This document shows positions 50,645 through 59,789 of a stretch of DNA of 64,000 nt, in pieces. The notes beneath the pieces are model-generated. The model was not told the origin of the DNA and did not search any database. It worked only from the letters and a program-made list of their open reading frames with translations. How positions within the stretch are numbered: position 1 is the first letter of the stretch; each line of letters starts with the position of its first letter. Made by a program: the position numbers and the translations under genes. Source of the DNA: an uncultured Bacteroidales bacterium (GTDB lineage Bacteria; Bacteroidota; Bacteroidia; Bacteroidales; Bacteroidaceae); the NCBI GenBank assembly GCA_902760345.1, contig CACWFY010000003.1:1-64000 (forward strand), written 5' to 3'.

Positions 50645-51966
50645 CTTGCTAATTCCTTGAATTGTTCACCGCGGTCTTCCATGTTCTTAAACAGGTCGAA
50701 CGATGCACAGCAGGGTGACAGCAGCACCGTCATGCCGGGTTCGGCGAGTTCGTAGCAGGCGTTGACGCAGTCTTTCATCGAGTGGGTGTCGCGAACGGGT
50801 ATGCCCAACTGGTCGAAGTTGTCGTGCAGCTTCTGGTTGTCGGCACCCAGATACACCAGTCCAGCGCATTTCTCGCGAATCAGCGGCAGCAGCGGTGTAT
50901 AGTCGTTACCCTTGTCCTTGCCGCCGACGATAAGGATGGTCTTGGTCTTCATCGACTCTAGTGCATACCAGCAGGCATCGACGTTGGTAGCCTTCGAGTC
51001 ATTGATATATTGTACGCCACGTACGGTACATACTTTTTCCAAACGGTGCTCCACGCCGGGGAAGTCGCTTAGTGACTGCCTGATGACTTCTTTCTTGATA
51101 CCTGCAATATTGGTGGCAATACCTGCGGCCAGCGAGTTGTAGATATTGTGCTTACCGGTCAGCGACAGTGCTTCCTGTTCCATATTGAAGGGTTCCGGCT
51201 GTTCTATCGTATATTGTCCCTCCTCGATATAACCGATGCTACCCTTTTCTTTCAGTTCAGAGAACGGATACTGGATGGACTGGATATCGTATTTGGCCAG
51301 TTCCTTCTTGATGATGGGGTCGTCGTTCCAGTAGATGAAGGCATCCTGTGCCGTTTGGTTCTGGATGATGCGCATCTTCGAGTCTACATAGTTTTGCATC
51401 TTGAAGTCGTAGCGGTCGAGATGGTCTGGCGTGATATTCAACAAAATGGCGATATTGGCACGGAAGTCGTACATGTTGTCGAGTTGGAACGAGCTGAGCT
51501 CAATGATGTAGTATTCGTGCGGATCTTCAGCCACCTGCAAAGCCAGTGAGTTGCCGATGTTTCCTGCAAGTCCGGCATCGTATCCGGCTTCGCGGAAGAT
51601 GTGGTAGATGAGACTCGTGGTCGTGGTCTTGCCGTTCGATCCCGTGATGCAGATCATCTTCGAGGTGGTGTAGCGTCCGGCAAACTCAATCTCACTGATG
51701 ATATGGATGCCCTTCTCCTTGATCTTGACAATCATCGGTGCAGTGTCAGGAATGCCCGGGCTTTTGATAATCTCGTCGGCATTGAGAATCTTTTCCTCGG
51801 TATGCTGGCCCTCTTCCCATGCTATCTGATGGTCGTCCATCAGCGTCTTATACTTGTCGGAAATCTTCGACATGTCTGAAACAAACACGTCGAAACCCTC
51901 TTTCTTAGCCAGTACGGCAGCACCTGCTCCGCTTTCGCCGGCTCCTAAAATGACAATCCTTTTCAT
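50635..51966 (-). CDS. murD: UDP-N-acetylmuramoyl-L-alanine--D-glutamate ligase
   Basis: MurD (443 residues) adds D-Glu to UDP-MurNAc-L-Ala. I start at 51966 (MKRIVILGAGESG), which overlaps the mraY stop by 4 bp; a longer frame to 52020 lies inside mraY. Motifs: KSPGIPDTAPM, ITGSNGKTTTTSLIYH near residue 115, ELSSFQLD, NITPDHLDRY, HRLEKV.. with NDSKATN, and LLSPCCASFDLF near the end. Confidence 0.96.
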   Translation of the reverse strand: MKRIVILGAGESGAGAAVLAKKEGFDVFVSDMSKISDKYKTLMDDHQIAWEEGQHTEEKILNADEIIKSPGIPDTAPMIVKIKEKGIHIISEIEFAGRYTTSKMICITGSNGKTTTTSLIYHIFREAGYDAGLAGNIGNSLALQVAEDPHEYYIIELSSFQLDNMYDFRANIAILLNITPDHLDRYDFKMQNYVDSKMRIIQNQTAQDAFIYWNDDPIIKKELAKYDIQSIQYPFSELKEKGSIGYIEEGQYTIEQPEPFNMEQEALSLTGKHNIYNSLAAGIATNIAGIKKEVIRQSLSDFPGVEHRLEKVCTVRGVQYINDSKATNVDACWYALESMKTKTILIVGGKDKGNDYTPLLPLIREKCAGLVYLGADNQKLHDNFDQLGIPVRDTHSMKDCVNACYELAEPGMTVLLSPCCASFDLFKNMEDRGEQFKELARNL

Positions 51967-53234
51967 CTTACTTTCAGTGTGATAATCGTTAATGCAGCCA
52001 ATATAATTGTTGTAATCCAAAATCGAATGGTAATCTTTGACTCATGGAACGGACGGTGTGGCCATCCCTTGAGGATATAGCGACTCGTTGGGTCGAGCTG
52101 TGAGTCAAGCCTGCGAAACGTGTCGTGGATGGGTGTTGCACGGAAGACACGAACACGCTCTCCCTTGCGCTTCTTCAGCTTAAACCATTGCGTCTGGATG
52201 ATGACGCTGAGGCTCTCGATGAAGAAGATGCCACACAACAAGGGTAGCATCAGCTCCTTGTGGATGATGACGGCACAGACACCAATGATGCCACCGATGG
52301 TCAGCGAACCCGTATCGCCCATAAACACCTGCGCCGGGTAGGCATTATACCAGAGGAAACCAATCATTGCTCCGATGAAGGCGCTGAGGAATACTACCAA
52401 CTCTTGTGAGCCAGGGATGTACATGATGTCGAAGTATGCCGCATAGACAATATGCGACGATACGTAGGAGAAAATCAGTAGCGCTACACCAATGATAGCT
52501 GAGTTGCCCGCACACATGCCGTCCATACCGTCGTTCAGGTTTGCACCATTTGACACGGCGGTGACGACGATGATGGTCATAATGACGAACAGCACCCATC
52601 CTGCAGCCACCTTATATTTACCGCAGAACGCCATCACATCCGAGTAGTTCAGGTTGTGGTTCTTGATGAATGGTATGGTGGTGTGTAGCGACTTGACGGG
52701 TTCTGTGTTGTGCTTCACCACCACCTCTTGATTCTGCTGTACCTCAGAGACGTTTTCACGCACCACGGCATCTGGACTGAGCCATAGCGTCAGTCCGACA
52801 ATGAAGCCGATACTCACCTGTCCGACAATCTTATAGATGCCTTTCAGACCTTCCTTGTTCTTACGGAAAATCTTGATGTAGTCGTCCATGAAGCCTAGGA
52901 ATCCCAGCCATACAGTAGTGACAATCATCAGCAACAGGTAAGTGTTGCGCATACGTCCTAACAGCAATACGGGAATGAGGATGGCGACAATGATGATGAT
53001 ACCACCCATCGTGGGTACCCCTTTCTTCTCAATGCCGAAGGGGTCGATGCTGGCGTCGCGTGCTGTCTCTGAGATGTTGCGGCGTTTCATCCACTTGATG
53101 AAATACTCGCCGAACCATGCCGAGATGACCAGCGACAAAATCAGCGCCAGCAGGGCGCGGAACGAGATGTACGACCAGATGTGTGCGCCCGGGATGTTGT
53201 ATTGCTCTAAAAAGCGGAAGATGTAGTACAGCAT
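51963..53234 (-). CDS. mraY: Phospho-N-acetylmuramoyl-pentapeptide transferase
   Basis: MraY (423 residues) makes lipid I on undecaprenyl phosphate. About ten membrane helices and the conserved cytoplasmic loops GVPTMGGIIII, FMDDYIKIF (Asp pair), NLNDGMDGMCAGN and FMGDTGSL are present. It is longer than proteobacterial MraY (about 360) because of an insert around residues 160-200 that contains a Gln/Glu-rich stretch; similar inserts are common in Bacteroidetes. It overlaps murD by 4 bp. Confidence 0.96.
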   Translation of the reverse strand: MLYYIFRFLEQYNIPGAHIWSYISFRALLALILSLVISAWFGEYFIKWMKRRNISETARDASIDPFGIEKKGVPTMGGIIIIVAILIPVLLLGRMRNTYLLLMIVTTVWLGFLGFMDDYIKIFRKNKEGLKGIYKIVGQVSIGFIVGLTLWLSPDAVVRENVSEVQQNQEVVVKHNTEPVKSLHTTIPFIKNHNLNYSDVMAFCGKYKVAAGWVLFVIMTIIVVTAVSNGANLNDGMDGMCAGNSAIIGVALLIFSYVSSHIVYAAYFDIMYIPGSQELVVFLSAFIGAMIGFLWYNAYPAQVFMGDTGSLTIGGIIGVCAVIIHKELMLPLLCGIFFIESLSVIIQTQWFKLKKRKGERVRVFRATPIHDTFRRLDSQLDPTSRYILKGWPHRPFHESKITIRFWITTIILAALTIITLKVR

Positions 53235-53252
53235 ATCGTTATTATGTTATGT

Positions 53253-53284
53253 CGATGTTTCGAAGTTTCGAAATTTCGATGTTA
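53253..53284. repeat. 8-bp tandem repeat, 4 units CGAWRTTT, overlapping the murE stop codon
   Basis: CGATGTTT, CGAAGTTT, CGAAATTT and CGATGTTA lie between mraY and murE; the murE stop (complement of 53282-53284) is the end of the last unit. Confidence 0.85.
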
Positions 53285-54739
53285 CGACTGAAATATTTCT
53301 CTCACAATCTCTCGGTCGTCGAAGTGGTGCTTGACGCCCTTGATTTCCTGATAGTCCTCATGGCCTTTACCGGCAATGAGGATGACGTCGCCCTTTTGGG
53401 CCAGCATACAAGCAGTTTTGATGGCTTCCTTGCGGTCGACAATGCTCACCACTTTCTTCATCTGCTTCTGGTCCAAACCGGCCAGCATGTCGTTGATGAT
53501 GTCTTGCGGCTCCTCGAAACGGGGATTGTCTGAGGTGATGATGACGCGGTCGCTCTGCTTGACGGCTTCTTGTGCCATCAGCGGACGCTTACCCTTGTCA
53601 CGGTTGCCACCTGCGCCACAGACGGTAATGATCTGTCCCTGCTTGCCGTCCAGTACCTCGTGGATGGCTTTGAGCACGTTCTCCAAGGCGTCGGGTGTGT
53701 GGGCATAGTCAACGATAGCCGTGACACCCTCTTCCGAGCGGATGGGCTCCAGGCGCCCTGCCACACTCTTCAGCGTGCTCAGCACCACTAGAATGTCTTC
53801 GGGTTGCTTGCCCAACATGACGGCAGCACCATATACTGCCAGCAGGTTCGAAACATTGAACTTTCCGATAAATTGTACACCCACCTCGCGGCCATTGATG
53901 TCAAGGTACATACCCTCAAAGTGGCATTCGATAATTCGTGCGCGGAAGTCGGCCATGCGCTGTGTCGAATAGGTCTTGACGGTCGCTTTTGTGTTCTGTA
54001 CCATGACCATGCCATTCTTGTCGTCGGCATTGGTGATCGCGAAGGCACCCTTCGGCAGTCCGTCGAAGAAGGCTTTCTTCGCGTCGCGGTAGTTCTCAAA
54101 TGTCTTGTGATAGTCCAAATGGTCGCGTGTGAGGTTGGTAAACAGTCCTCCGGCAAATGTCAGACCACCAATGCGCTGTTGGGCGATGGCATGGCTCGAA
54201 CACTCCATGAAGGCATATTCGCAACCGGCGGCCACCATTTGGGCCAGCAGTTTGTTCAGTTCGATGGGGTCGGGAGTAGTATGGTCTGCAGGTATGGCTT
54301 CTCCTTTAATATAGTTACATACTGTCGACAGGAGTCCACACTTGTGCCCCATTTTCCGGAACATATTATATAATAAGGTGGCGATGGTGGTTTTACCATT
54401 GGTACCCGTCACACCCACCAGCTTTAGTTGTTTCGATGGTTCGCCATAAAAAGCGGTAGCCACAGGGCCTACGGCAGCCTCTGTCGATTCTACTTGCACG
54501 TACGTCACTCCACTATTCTCAGCTGTCTCCGGCAGGTCTTCGCATAATACTGCGACAGCTCCCAGCTCCAAGGCTTTGGGAATAAAGCGGTGGCCGTCAG
54601 TTTGTGTGCCCTTGATGGCGACGAAGAGATGGCCTTTCTCTACCTTGCGTGAGTCGATGTTCACGCCAGTAATGTCTGCCTCGGCATCGCCAATGATGGC
54701 GAGAGGCTTGACGTTCTTTAGCAGTTCGCTTAATTTCAT
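53282..54739 (-). CDS. murE: UDP-MurNAc-L-alanyl-D-glutamate--diamino acid ligase
   Basis: MurE (485 residues) adds the third, diamino acid residue. I start at 54739 ([12 protein letters not shown]). Motifs: [32 protein letters not shown] near residue 110, [27 protein letters not shown], and [12 protein letters not shown], which matches the DNPR motif of meso-diaminopimelate-specific MurE. So DAP-type peptidoglycan is expected. It lies 17 bp after ftsI. Confidence 0.95.
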   Translation of the reverse strand: MKLSELLKNVKPLAIIGDAEADITGVNIDSRKVEKGHLFVAIKGTQTDGHRFIPKALELGAVAVLCEDLPETAENSGVTYVQVESTEAAVGPVATAFYGEPSKQLKLVGVTGTNGKTTIATLLYNMFRKMGHKCGLLSTVCNYIKGEAIPADHTTPDPIELNKLLAQMVAAGCEYAFMECSSHAIAQQRIGGLTFAGGLFTNLTRDHLDYHKTFENYRDAKKAFFDGLPKGAFAITNADDKNGMVMVQNTKATVKTYSTQRMADFRARIIECHFEGMYLDINGREVGVQFIGKFNVSNLLAVYGAAVMLGKQPEDILVVLSTLKSVAGRLEPIRSEEGVTAIVDYAHTPDALENVLKAIHEVLDGKQGQIITVCGAGGNRDKGKRPLMAQEAVKQSDRVIITSDNPRFEEPQDIINDMLAGLDQKQMKKVVSIVDRKEAIKTACMLAQKGDVILIAGKGHEDYQEIKGVKHHFDDREIVREIFQS

Positions 54740-54756
54740 ATCTCTTGTTTCTTTGT

Positions 54757-56856
54757 TTATTCTAAAATCAACAAGCATTCGCAGCCCTTCATAATCTGTT
54801 TGCCGGCGGGGTAGCTCTGGTGGCGCACCTTTCCGCGACCATGGATTTTTACGCGTAGGCCACGGTGTTCCAGTTCGTATACCGCATCTTTGGCACCCAT
54901 ACCTGTCACGTCGGGACAGACAGACTGTTTGTACTTGGGCGACTGGCCGACACGTTTGTTGATGTCCAGCTTGCTCAGCACGTAGTTGGCAGCCGTCGTG
55001 TTGCCGTTTTTGACATCAGGAATGATGACGGACTTCTCGTCGTGGGCAGCATCGACGCTCATCTTCAGATTGCGGGCCATGACACCCTCAGCAATATGGT
55101 GGAAGACGACACCGCTCATACCACCTCCAGAAGCCGGCAGTCCCGACTTCTTTAGACAGACAATACATGTATAGTGCGGATTGTCGGCAGGGAAGTAGCC
55201 GGCAAAACTCAGCCAGTAGCGGGTGGTTCCTGAATGATAGCCGCCATGTTCGTCGGCAATCTGTGCCGTACCTGTCTTTCCGGCAACCTTGAAGAGTTTC
55301 GATCCTGCTTTGCGTCCCAGACCCTGACTGACAACATGCTCCAGAATGGTTTGTATGGTCTTGATGGCTTTCGGTTTGGCAATACGGTTCTTAATGACTT
55401 CTGGTGGGAATTCCGCAATGGTTTCACCGTTCTTCACTACTTTCTTGACAAACCGCGGACGCATCATCTTACCATTGTTGGCAATGGCATTATAGAAGGT
55501 GACGGTATTGATGGGTGCTATCTGCGTCTCATAGCCGATGGACATCCAGGGCAGAGCGGTCTTGCTCCAGTTGACATATTGTCCGCGCTGGTTCTTCTGC
55601 GGCATGCGGATGTGGGGCGGCTGGTAACCTACCAGTGGCAGTTTCAGATCTTCGTGGATACCCACACGATACAGTCCCTTGACGTAGCGCTCGGGATTAC
55701 TGCCGTAGAAACGGTCGATGACGTGGCTGACACCGATGTTCGAACTGACCTCCAGCGTACGGGCGACATTGATGTCTTGATAACCGCCGCGACGCCAGTT
55801 ATGGTCTTTCATCCAACGGCCATGCATCTGTTGTACACCGCTACCGGTATGGATGACGTAACTTGTGTCCACTACCTCATCATCAAGGGCAACCAGGAAT
55901 GAGGCGACCTTGAATACCGAACCGGGCTCGCAACGGTAGCTGATGGCCGAATTGACGGCCTCGATATATTTACCTTCTTCGTTGCGCACCATGTTGACGA
56001 TGGCCTTCACGTCTCCCGTCTCTACCTCCATGAGGATGGCGACACCCATATCGCCGCCGATGAGTTTCAGCTCATCCAGTACTGCACGTTCGGCGAGATC
56101 CTGCATGTTTACGTCGATGGTCGTCACGATGTCGGCACCGTCGACGGGCAGTGTCACGGGAATGTTCATGTACTTGTTCAGAACCTTACGGCGTCCTGTA
56201 ATGCCAGGCGTGCCACGCAGGATGCTATCGTACGATAGTTCCAGACCATAGTATGCTGAGTCCTTGGCACCATACATGCCACCTACCGTACGCAGTGCCA
56301 GCGTGCCGAAAGGACGGTTGCGCGAGTTGAATTCCTCCTCGTGGAAGCCACTCTTGTATTTGGGTAGGTTAAAGAACGGCAACTGTTTCACCTCCATATA
56401 GGTATTGTAGTTGATGCGCTTTGGCCAGATAGGCCAGTGGCGGGCACCTACGCTGCCGTTTTTGTTTTCCTTCTGCCTGCCTTTCTCCAGCCATACCTTG
56501 AATTCATGGGCCGTAATCGGTGGAAATATCTTGCTCAGGCCTTCACAGACAGAGTCCAGTTTGTCTTGCCATAGTGAGTCGTTCTTCTCGAAAGCTGCTG
56601 CCTGATAATCCATGAAGATCTTGTATTCGGGTATCGACGAGGCCATCAACTGTCCGTCACAGCTGAGGATGTTGCCGCGGTTGGGTTTGACCATCACGCT
56701 GTCGCGCTTCAGTCGGTCGGCTACCTCGGTCCAATACTGTTTCTTGGCAGTCATAATATATAGCGCCTTGCCAATGACGGCAAAGCCGATGATAGTCAGC
56801 ACGACCGCTATCGCCATGTAGCGGGGCATCACTTTATCGTTGTCGAACTTACTCAT
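54757..56856 (-). CDS. ftsI: Septal class B penicillin-binding protein with C-terminal PASTA domain
   Basis: This 699-residue transpeptidase cross-links septal peptidoglycan with FtsW. It has an N-terminal membrane segment (about 13-35), a pedestal domain with RGNILSCDG, and a transpeptidase domain with SxxK at Ser313-Lys316 (GSVFK), SSN in EVSSNIGV, and KTG in [12 protein letters not shown] single PASTA domain occupies about residues 635-699 ([20 protein letters not shown]). PASTA tails are usual in Gram-positive PBP2x-type enzymes and occur in Bacteroidetes FtsI. It lies between ftsL and murE. Confidence 0.95.
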   Translation of the reverse strand: MSKFDNDKVMPRYMAIAVVLTIIGFAVIGKALYIMTAKKQYWTEVADRLKRDSVMVKPNRGNILSCDGQLMASSIPEYKIFMDYQAAAFEKNDSLWQDKLDSVCEGLSKIFPPITAHEFKVWLEKGRQKENKNGSVGARHWPIWPKRINYNTYMEVKQLPFFNLPKYKSGFHEEEFNSRNRPFGTLALRTVGGMYGAKDSAYYGLELSYDSILRGTPGITGRRKVLNKYMNIPVTLPVDGADIVTTIDVNMQDLAERAVLDELKLIGGDMGVAILMEVETGDVKAIVNMVRNEEGKYIEAVNSAISYRCEPGSVFKVASFLVALDDEVVDTSYVIHTGSGVQQMHGRWMKDHNWRRGGYQDINVARTLEVSSNIGVSHVIDRFYGSNPERYVKGLYRVGIHEDLKLPLVGYQPPHIRMPQKNQRGQYVNWSKTALPWMSIGYETQIAPINTVTFYNAIANNGKMMRPRFVKKVVKNGETIAEFPPEVIKNRIAKPKAIKTIQTILEHVVSQGLGRKAGSKLFKVAGKTGTAQIADEHGGYHSGTTRYWLSFAGYFPADNPHYTCIVCLKKSGLPASGGGMSGVVFHHIAEGVMARNLKMSVDAAHDEKSVIIPDVKNGNTTAANYVLSKLDINKRVGQSPKYKQSVCPDVTGMGAKDAVYELEHRGLRVKIHGRGKVRHQSYPAGKQIMKGCECLLILE

Positions 56857-56883
56857 TTCTTGTTTTCTTACTTCTCACCTCTA

Positions 56884-57333
56884 TTACTCAGGCACCTGAA
56901 TGATGTAAGGCGGCTGGTCAGCCTGATGTAGCAGTGAGTCTTTGTTCTCTTTCAGTATCTCCAGCACATGACTCTCACGGCATTTCTCCGTCAGCGTGCT
57001 CGACGACGACAGCGCCTTGAACTTCGCATCCTTGAGGTCGTTCTCCAGTTTGTCTATGGTCAGCAGGTCTTGCTGGCACTGATAGCGGAAAGCCACATAG
57101 ACAATGGTGAATGCCACGATGACCAGAAACAGCCAGATTTGTGAACGTACAGTCTGCGTAGTCAGCAGGTCGCCGCCCAGAATGGTACGCAGCTTTAACT
57201 GTTGCGATGGCTTCGGGTCTTCTTCCGTAGCCGTCTCCTTGATTTTCTTCAGCGTTTCTGTCAGTTTGCTCTCTGGCGATTCCTGGACCTCAGGACTTTC
57301 AGGTTGCTCAATCTTTATGTTGTCGTCTTCCAT
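56884..57333 (-). CDS. ftsL: FtsL-like cell division protein
   Basis: This 149-residue bitopic protein has an acidic Pro/Glu-rich cytoplasmic part (1-60), one membrane segment (about 67-87) and a periplasmic helical region (about 95-130) with leucine heptads. Sequence identity to model FtsL is low, as usual; the call rests on topology and on its place between rsmH and ftsI. Its partners would be FtsQ and a DivIC/FtsB-like protein. Confidence 0.82.
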   Translation of the reverse strand: MEDDNIKIEQPESPEVQESPESKLTETLKKIKETATEEDPKPSQQLKLRTILGGDLLTTQTVRSQIWLFLVIVAFTIVYVAFRYQCQQDLLTIDKLENDLKDAKFKALSSSSTLTEKCRESHVLEILKENKDSLLHQADQPPYIIQVPE

Positions 57334-57338
57334 ATGGG

Positions 57339-58274
57339 TTATATCTTTTCTGCTATTCTTAGTTTGGCACTGCGGCTACGTGGGTTCTCTTGCTGTTCGT
57401 CGTCAGTCGGGGTGATGACCTTGCAGACGGTTTTCAGCGGACAGTGGATGCGTCCGAAAAAGTCTTGCTCTACTTTCCCTTCGGCATTGCCGGCCTTCAT
57501 TACGTTCTTGACGATACGGTCTTCCAACGAATGGTAGGTGATGACGCTCAGCCTGCCACCTTCTGCCAACAGTTCCGTAGTACCTTTCAGCATGTCACGT
57601 AGGGCATCCATCTCGTGATTGACCTCGATGCGTAGGGCTTGGAACAGACGGGCTATGTCTTTCTTTAGCGCGGCATTGACGATGGTCAGTTGTCCTTCTT
57701 CCTGTATTGTCTCAATACCTAGCACATCGAGCAGCTGTCCCGTAGTTTTGATGTGCTCCTGCTGGCGTGCCGTAACGATGGTCTTGGCCAGTCGACGGGC
57801 ATTCTTCAGTTCGCCATACAGGTAGAATACGTCGGCCAGATGCTCTTCCGTGTAGTCGTTCAGCACGTTTGCGGCAGTCATCCCAGCCCGCTTGTTCATG
57901 CGCATGTCCAGAGGAGCCTCAAAGCGGAACGAAAAGCCGCGGGTCTCGTCGTCGAAGTGGTGGCTCGACACACCGAGGTCGGCCAGCAGTCCGTTGATTT
58001 TCTCCACGCCGTAGTAGTGCATCCAGTTGCTGATATATCTAAAGTTGCTGCGTACGAAGGTAAATCTATCATCATCGACGATATTTTTTTCCGCATCAGC
58101 ATCCTGGTCGAAGCTGTATAGGTGTCCATTCTTGCCTAGTCGCGACAAAATCTCCCGCGAGTGGCCGCCACCGCCGAAGGTGACATCTACATAAATGCCG
58201 TCGGACTGGATGTCCAGTCCGTCGACGCTTTCTTTTAGGAGTACGGGTACATGATATGTCTCGGCTGTCTTCAT
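57339..58274 (-). CDS. rsmH: 16S rRNA m4C1402 N4-methyltransferase
   Basis: RsmH/MraW (311 residues) methylates C1402 of 16S rRNA using SAM. Typical segments are HVPVLLKESVDGL, YVDVTFGGGGHSREIL (SAM loop), LLADLGVSSHHFDDETRGFSFRFEAPLDMRM, and LSVITYHSLEDRIVKN. It is the second gene of the dcw cluster, after mraZ, with 32 bp between, and ends 5 bp before ftsL. Confidence 0.96.
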   Translation of the reverse strand: MKTAETYHVPVLLKESVDGLDIQSDGIYVDVTFGGGGHSREILSRLGKNGHLYSFDQDADAEKNIVDDDRFTFVRSNFRYISNWMHYYGVEKINGLLADLGVSSHHFDDETRGFSFRFEAPLDMRMNKRAGMTAANVLNDYTEEHLADVFYLYGELKNARRLAKTIVTARQQEHIKTTGQLLDVLGIETIQEEGQLTIVNAALKKDIARLFQALRIEVNHEMDALRDMLKGTTELLAEGGRLSVITYHSLEDRIVKNVMKAGNAEGKVEQDFFGRIHCPLKTVCKVITPTDDEQQENPRSRSAKLRIAEKI

Positions 58275-58306
58275 AGTCTTGATGGAATGATTTTCCCTCT
58301 CACCAC

Positions 58307-58768
58307 TTACTTCTCGTCACTCGCCTCTTCTTTCATCAGCTCTTCAAGAGCAGCTCCAAAGGCTTCGGGTTGCATCTGGTGTTCTTCGGCTTTGGTGGTG
58401 CTCCATATCTCGATGGTGTCCCCCATGCCAACAAACTTGATGTCTTGTACGATGTCGGCCATGCGCTGGTAGCGCTTGGGTATCAGGAAACGACCGTTGC
58501 CGTCGAGTGTCAGGATCTCCACTTCTGAGACAAACTGTCGGAATACCTGCTGGTGCTGCTTGTTCCAGCGGTTCAGCCGTTGGCGCAGGGCATCTGTCTG
58601 TTCGTTCCACACGGATTCCGGGTAGAGTACCAGGCACGGCTGGAACACATCCTTACGCAGAATGATATGCTCTTCACCGTCCGCCAGCAGTGTCTTGCGG
58701 AAGATGGCGGGCAGGAAAGCACGTCCTTTAGCGTCGATTTTGGCCTCTATGTTTCCTAAGAATCGCAT
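58307..58768 (-). CDS. mraZ: Transcriptional regulator MraZ
   Basis: MraZ (153 residues) is a double AbrB/SpoVT-like DNA-binding protein that binds its own promoter and represses the dcw cluster in characterised bacteria. I start at 58768 (MRFLGNIEAKIDAKGRAFLPAIFR), after the promoter. The second half-repeat is EILTLDGNGRFLIPKRYQ. Just upstream of the -7 box are three TGGGG repeats spaced by five bases, matching the known MraZ operator pattern. Confidence 0.95.
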   Translation of the reverse strand: MRFLGNIEAKIDAKGRAFLPAIFRKTLLADGEEHIILRKDVFQPCLVLYPESVWNEQTDALRQRLNRWNKQHQQVFRQFVSEVEILTLDGNGRFLIPKRYQRMADIVQDIKFVGMGDTIEIWSTTKAEEHQMQPEAFGAALEELMKEEASDEK

Positions 58769-58800
58769 GTGTACTTCTTTAATTAATGTGAATTCGGATG

Positions 58801-58808
58801 CAAAGATA
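58801..58808 (-). promoter_or_regulatory. -7 promoter box of the dcw cluster
   Basis: On the minus strand this reads TATCTTTG (TAnnTTTG), 32 bases before the mraZ ATG. It is directly downstream of the TGGGG repeats. Confidence 0.7.
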
Positions 58809-58817
58809 CACAATTCT

Positions 58818-58842
58818 CCCCACAATCCCCCACAATTCCCCA
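58818..58842 (-). promoter_or_regulatory. MraZ-type operator: three TGGGG repeats at 10-bp spacing
   Basis: On the minus strand TGGGG occurs at 58838-58842, 58828-58832 and 58818-58822, separated by five-base spacers (AATTG, GATTG). TGGGN-N5-TGGGN direct repeats are the published MraZ recognition pattern. The array starts nine bases upstream of the -7 box and covers the -33 region, well placed for repression. Confidence 0.82.
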
Positions 58843-58926
58843 CAAAATTTTAGCTAATAAATGCTAAAGATTATCTTTTTTGCACATTTTAGTACCTTTA
58901 GTGCAATTGTTTTTAAATAAAATCAC

Positions 58927-58934
58927 TAACTTTG
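58927..58934 (+). promoter_or_regulatory. -7 promoter box of the glycine-lipid/exporter operon
   Basis: TAACTTTG matches TAnnTTTG, 25 bases before the ATG at 58960. A TTG lies 17 bases upstream, slightly short of ideal -33 spacing. No other convincing box is seen before the window ends, so six genes may share this promoter. Confidence 0.6.
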
Positions 58935-58959
58935 CAATCGTTAAGAAGAAAGTGAGAGA

Positions 58960-59784
58960 ATGGGACAAGTCACTGAGAAGATTATCGACATCGACCAAAT
59001 ACTGAAAAGTAAATTGGGCGCCAAAGCTAAATGGGTGCCCAGTCCGTTGGTGTCATGGCTCAAACGCATCGCTCATCAGGATGAGGTCAACGGATTTCTG
59101 TGGAGCGCACGTGATAAGGAGGGAACACCGTGGCTGGATGCAACGTTGGAGTACCTGCAGGTCACACTTGAGGTGGTGGGGCGCGAGAATTTGCCCGACC
59201 CCAATGACGGAAGGCTTTACACGTTTGTGTCGAACCATCCGTTGGGTGGGCAGGATGGTGTGACACTAGGTGCTATCATAGGCAATCACTACGACTCGCG
59301 GTTTCGCTATCTGGTCAATGACCTGCTGATGTATCTCCCGGGTTTAGCACCACTATGTATCCCTATCAACAAAACCGGCAAACAGAGCCGTAATTTTCCA
59401 GCGATGGTCAAGGCGGGTTTTGAGAGCGACAACCATATGCTGATGTTCCCTGCCGGACTGTGTTCACGCCGCCACAATGGCGTTATCCGTGATATTCCTT
59501 GGTCGAAGACCTTTATCACGAAGAGCGTGGAGTACAAGCGCGACATTGTTCCTATCCGCTTCGGAGGCCGTAACAGCGACTTTTTCTACCGCTTGGCCAA
59601 TTTCTCCGACCGCTTCCTGCCGTTTAATCTGGCCATGCTCTTTCTCGTCGACGAGATGTATAAGAATGTCGGCAAGACCTTTCGCGTGACCATCGGCAAA
59701 CCTATTCCCTGGCAAACGTTCGACAAGAGTAAAACGCCGTCGGAATGGGCACAATATGTACAAGATATCGTCTACAACCTTTAA
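58960..59784 (+). CDS. glsA: Acyltransferase, probably glycine-lipid O-acyltransferase GlsA
   Basis: This 274-residue protein is a PlsC-superfamily acyltransferase: FVSNHPLGGQDGVTLGAIIG holds the catalytic His-Asp, and MFPAGLCSRR a later motif. It lies 5 bp before a GNAT-type acyltransferase. In Bacteroides thetaiotaomicron a GNAT/PlsC-like pair (GlsB/GlsA) makes glycine lipids: GlsB adds the amide-linked 3-hydroxy acyl chain to glycine and GlsA adds the ester-linked one. The same pairing here supports that role. A general phospholipid acyltransferase is the alternative. Confidence 0.72.
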   Translation: MGQVTEKIIDIDQILKSKLGAKAKWVPSPLVSWLKRIAHQDEVNGFLWSARDKEGTPWLDATLEYLQVTLEVVGRENLPDPNDGRLYTFVSNHPLGGQDGVTLGAIIGNHYDSRFRYLVNDLLMYLPGLAPLCIPINKTGKQSRNFPAMVKAGFESDNHMLMFPAGLCSRRHNGVIRDIPWSKTFITKSVEYKRDIVPIRFGGRNSDFFYRLANFSDRFLPFNLAMLFLVDEMYKNVGKTFRVTIGKPIPWQTFDKSKTPSEWAQYVQDIVYNL

Positions 59785-59789
59785 CAAAT

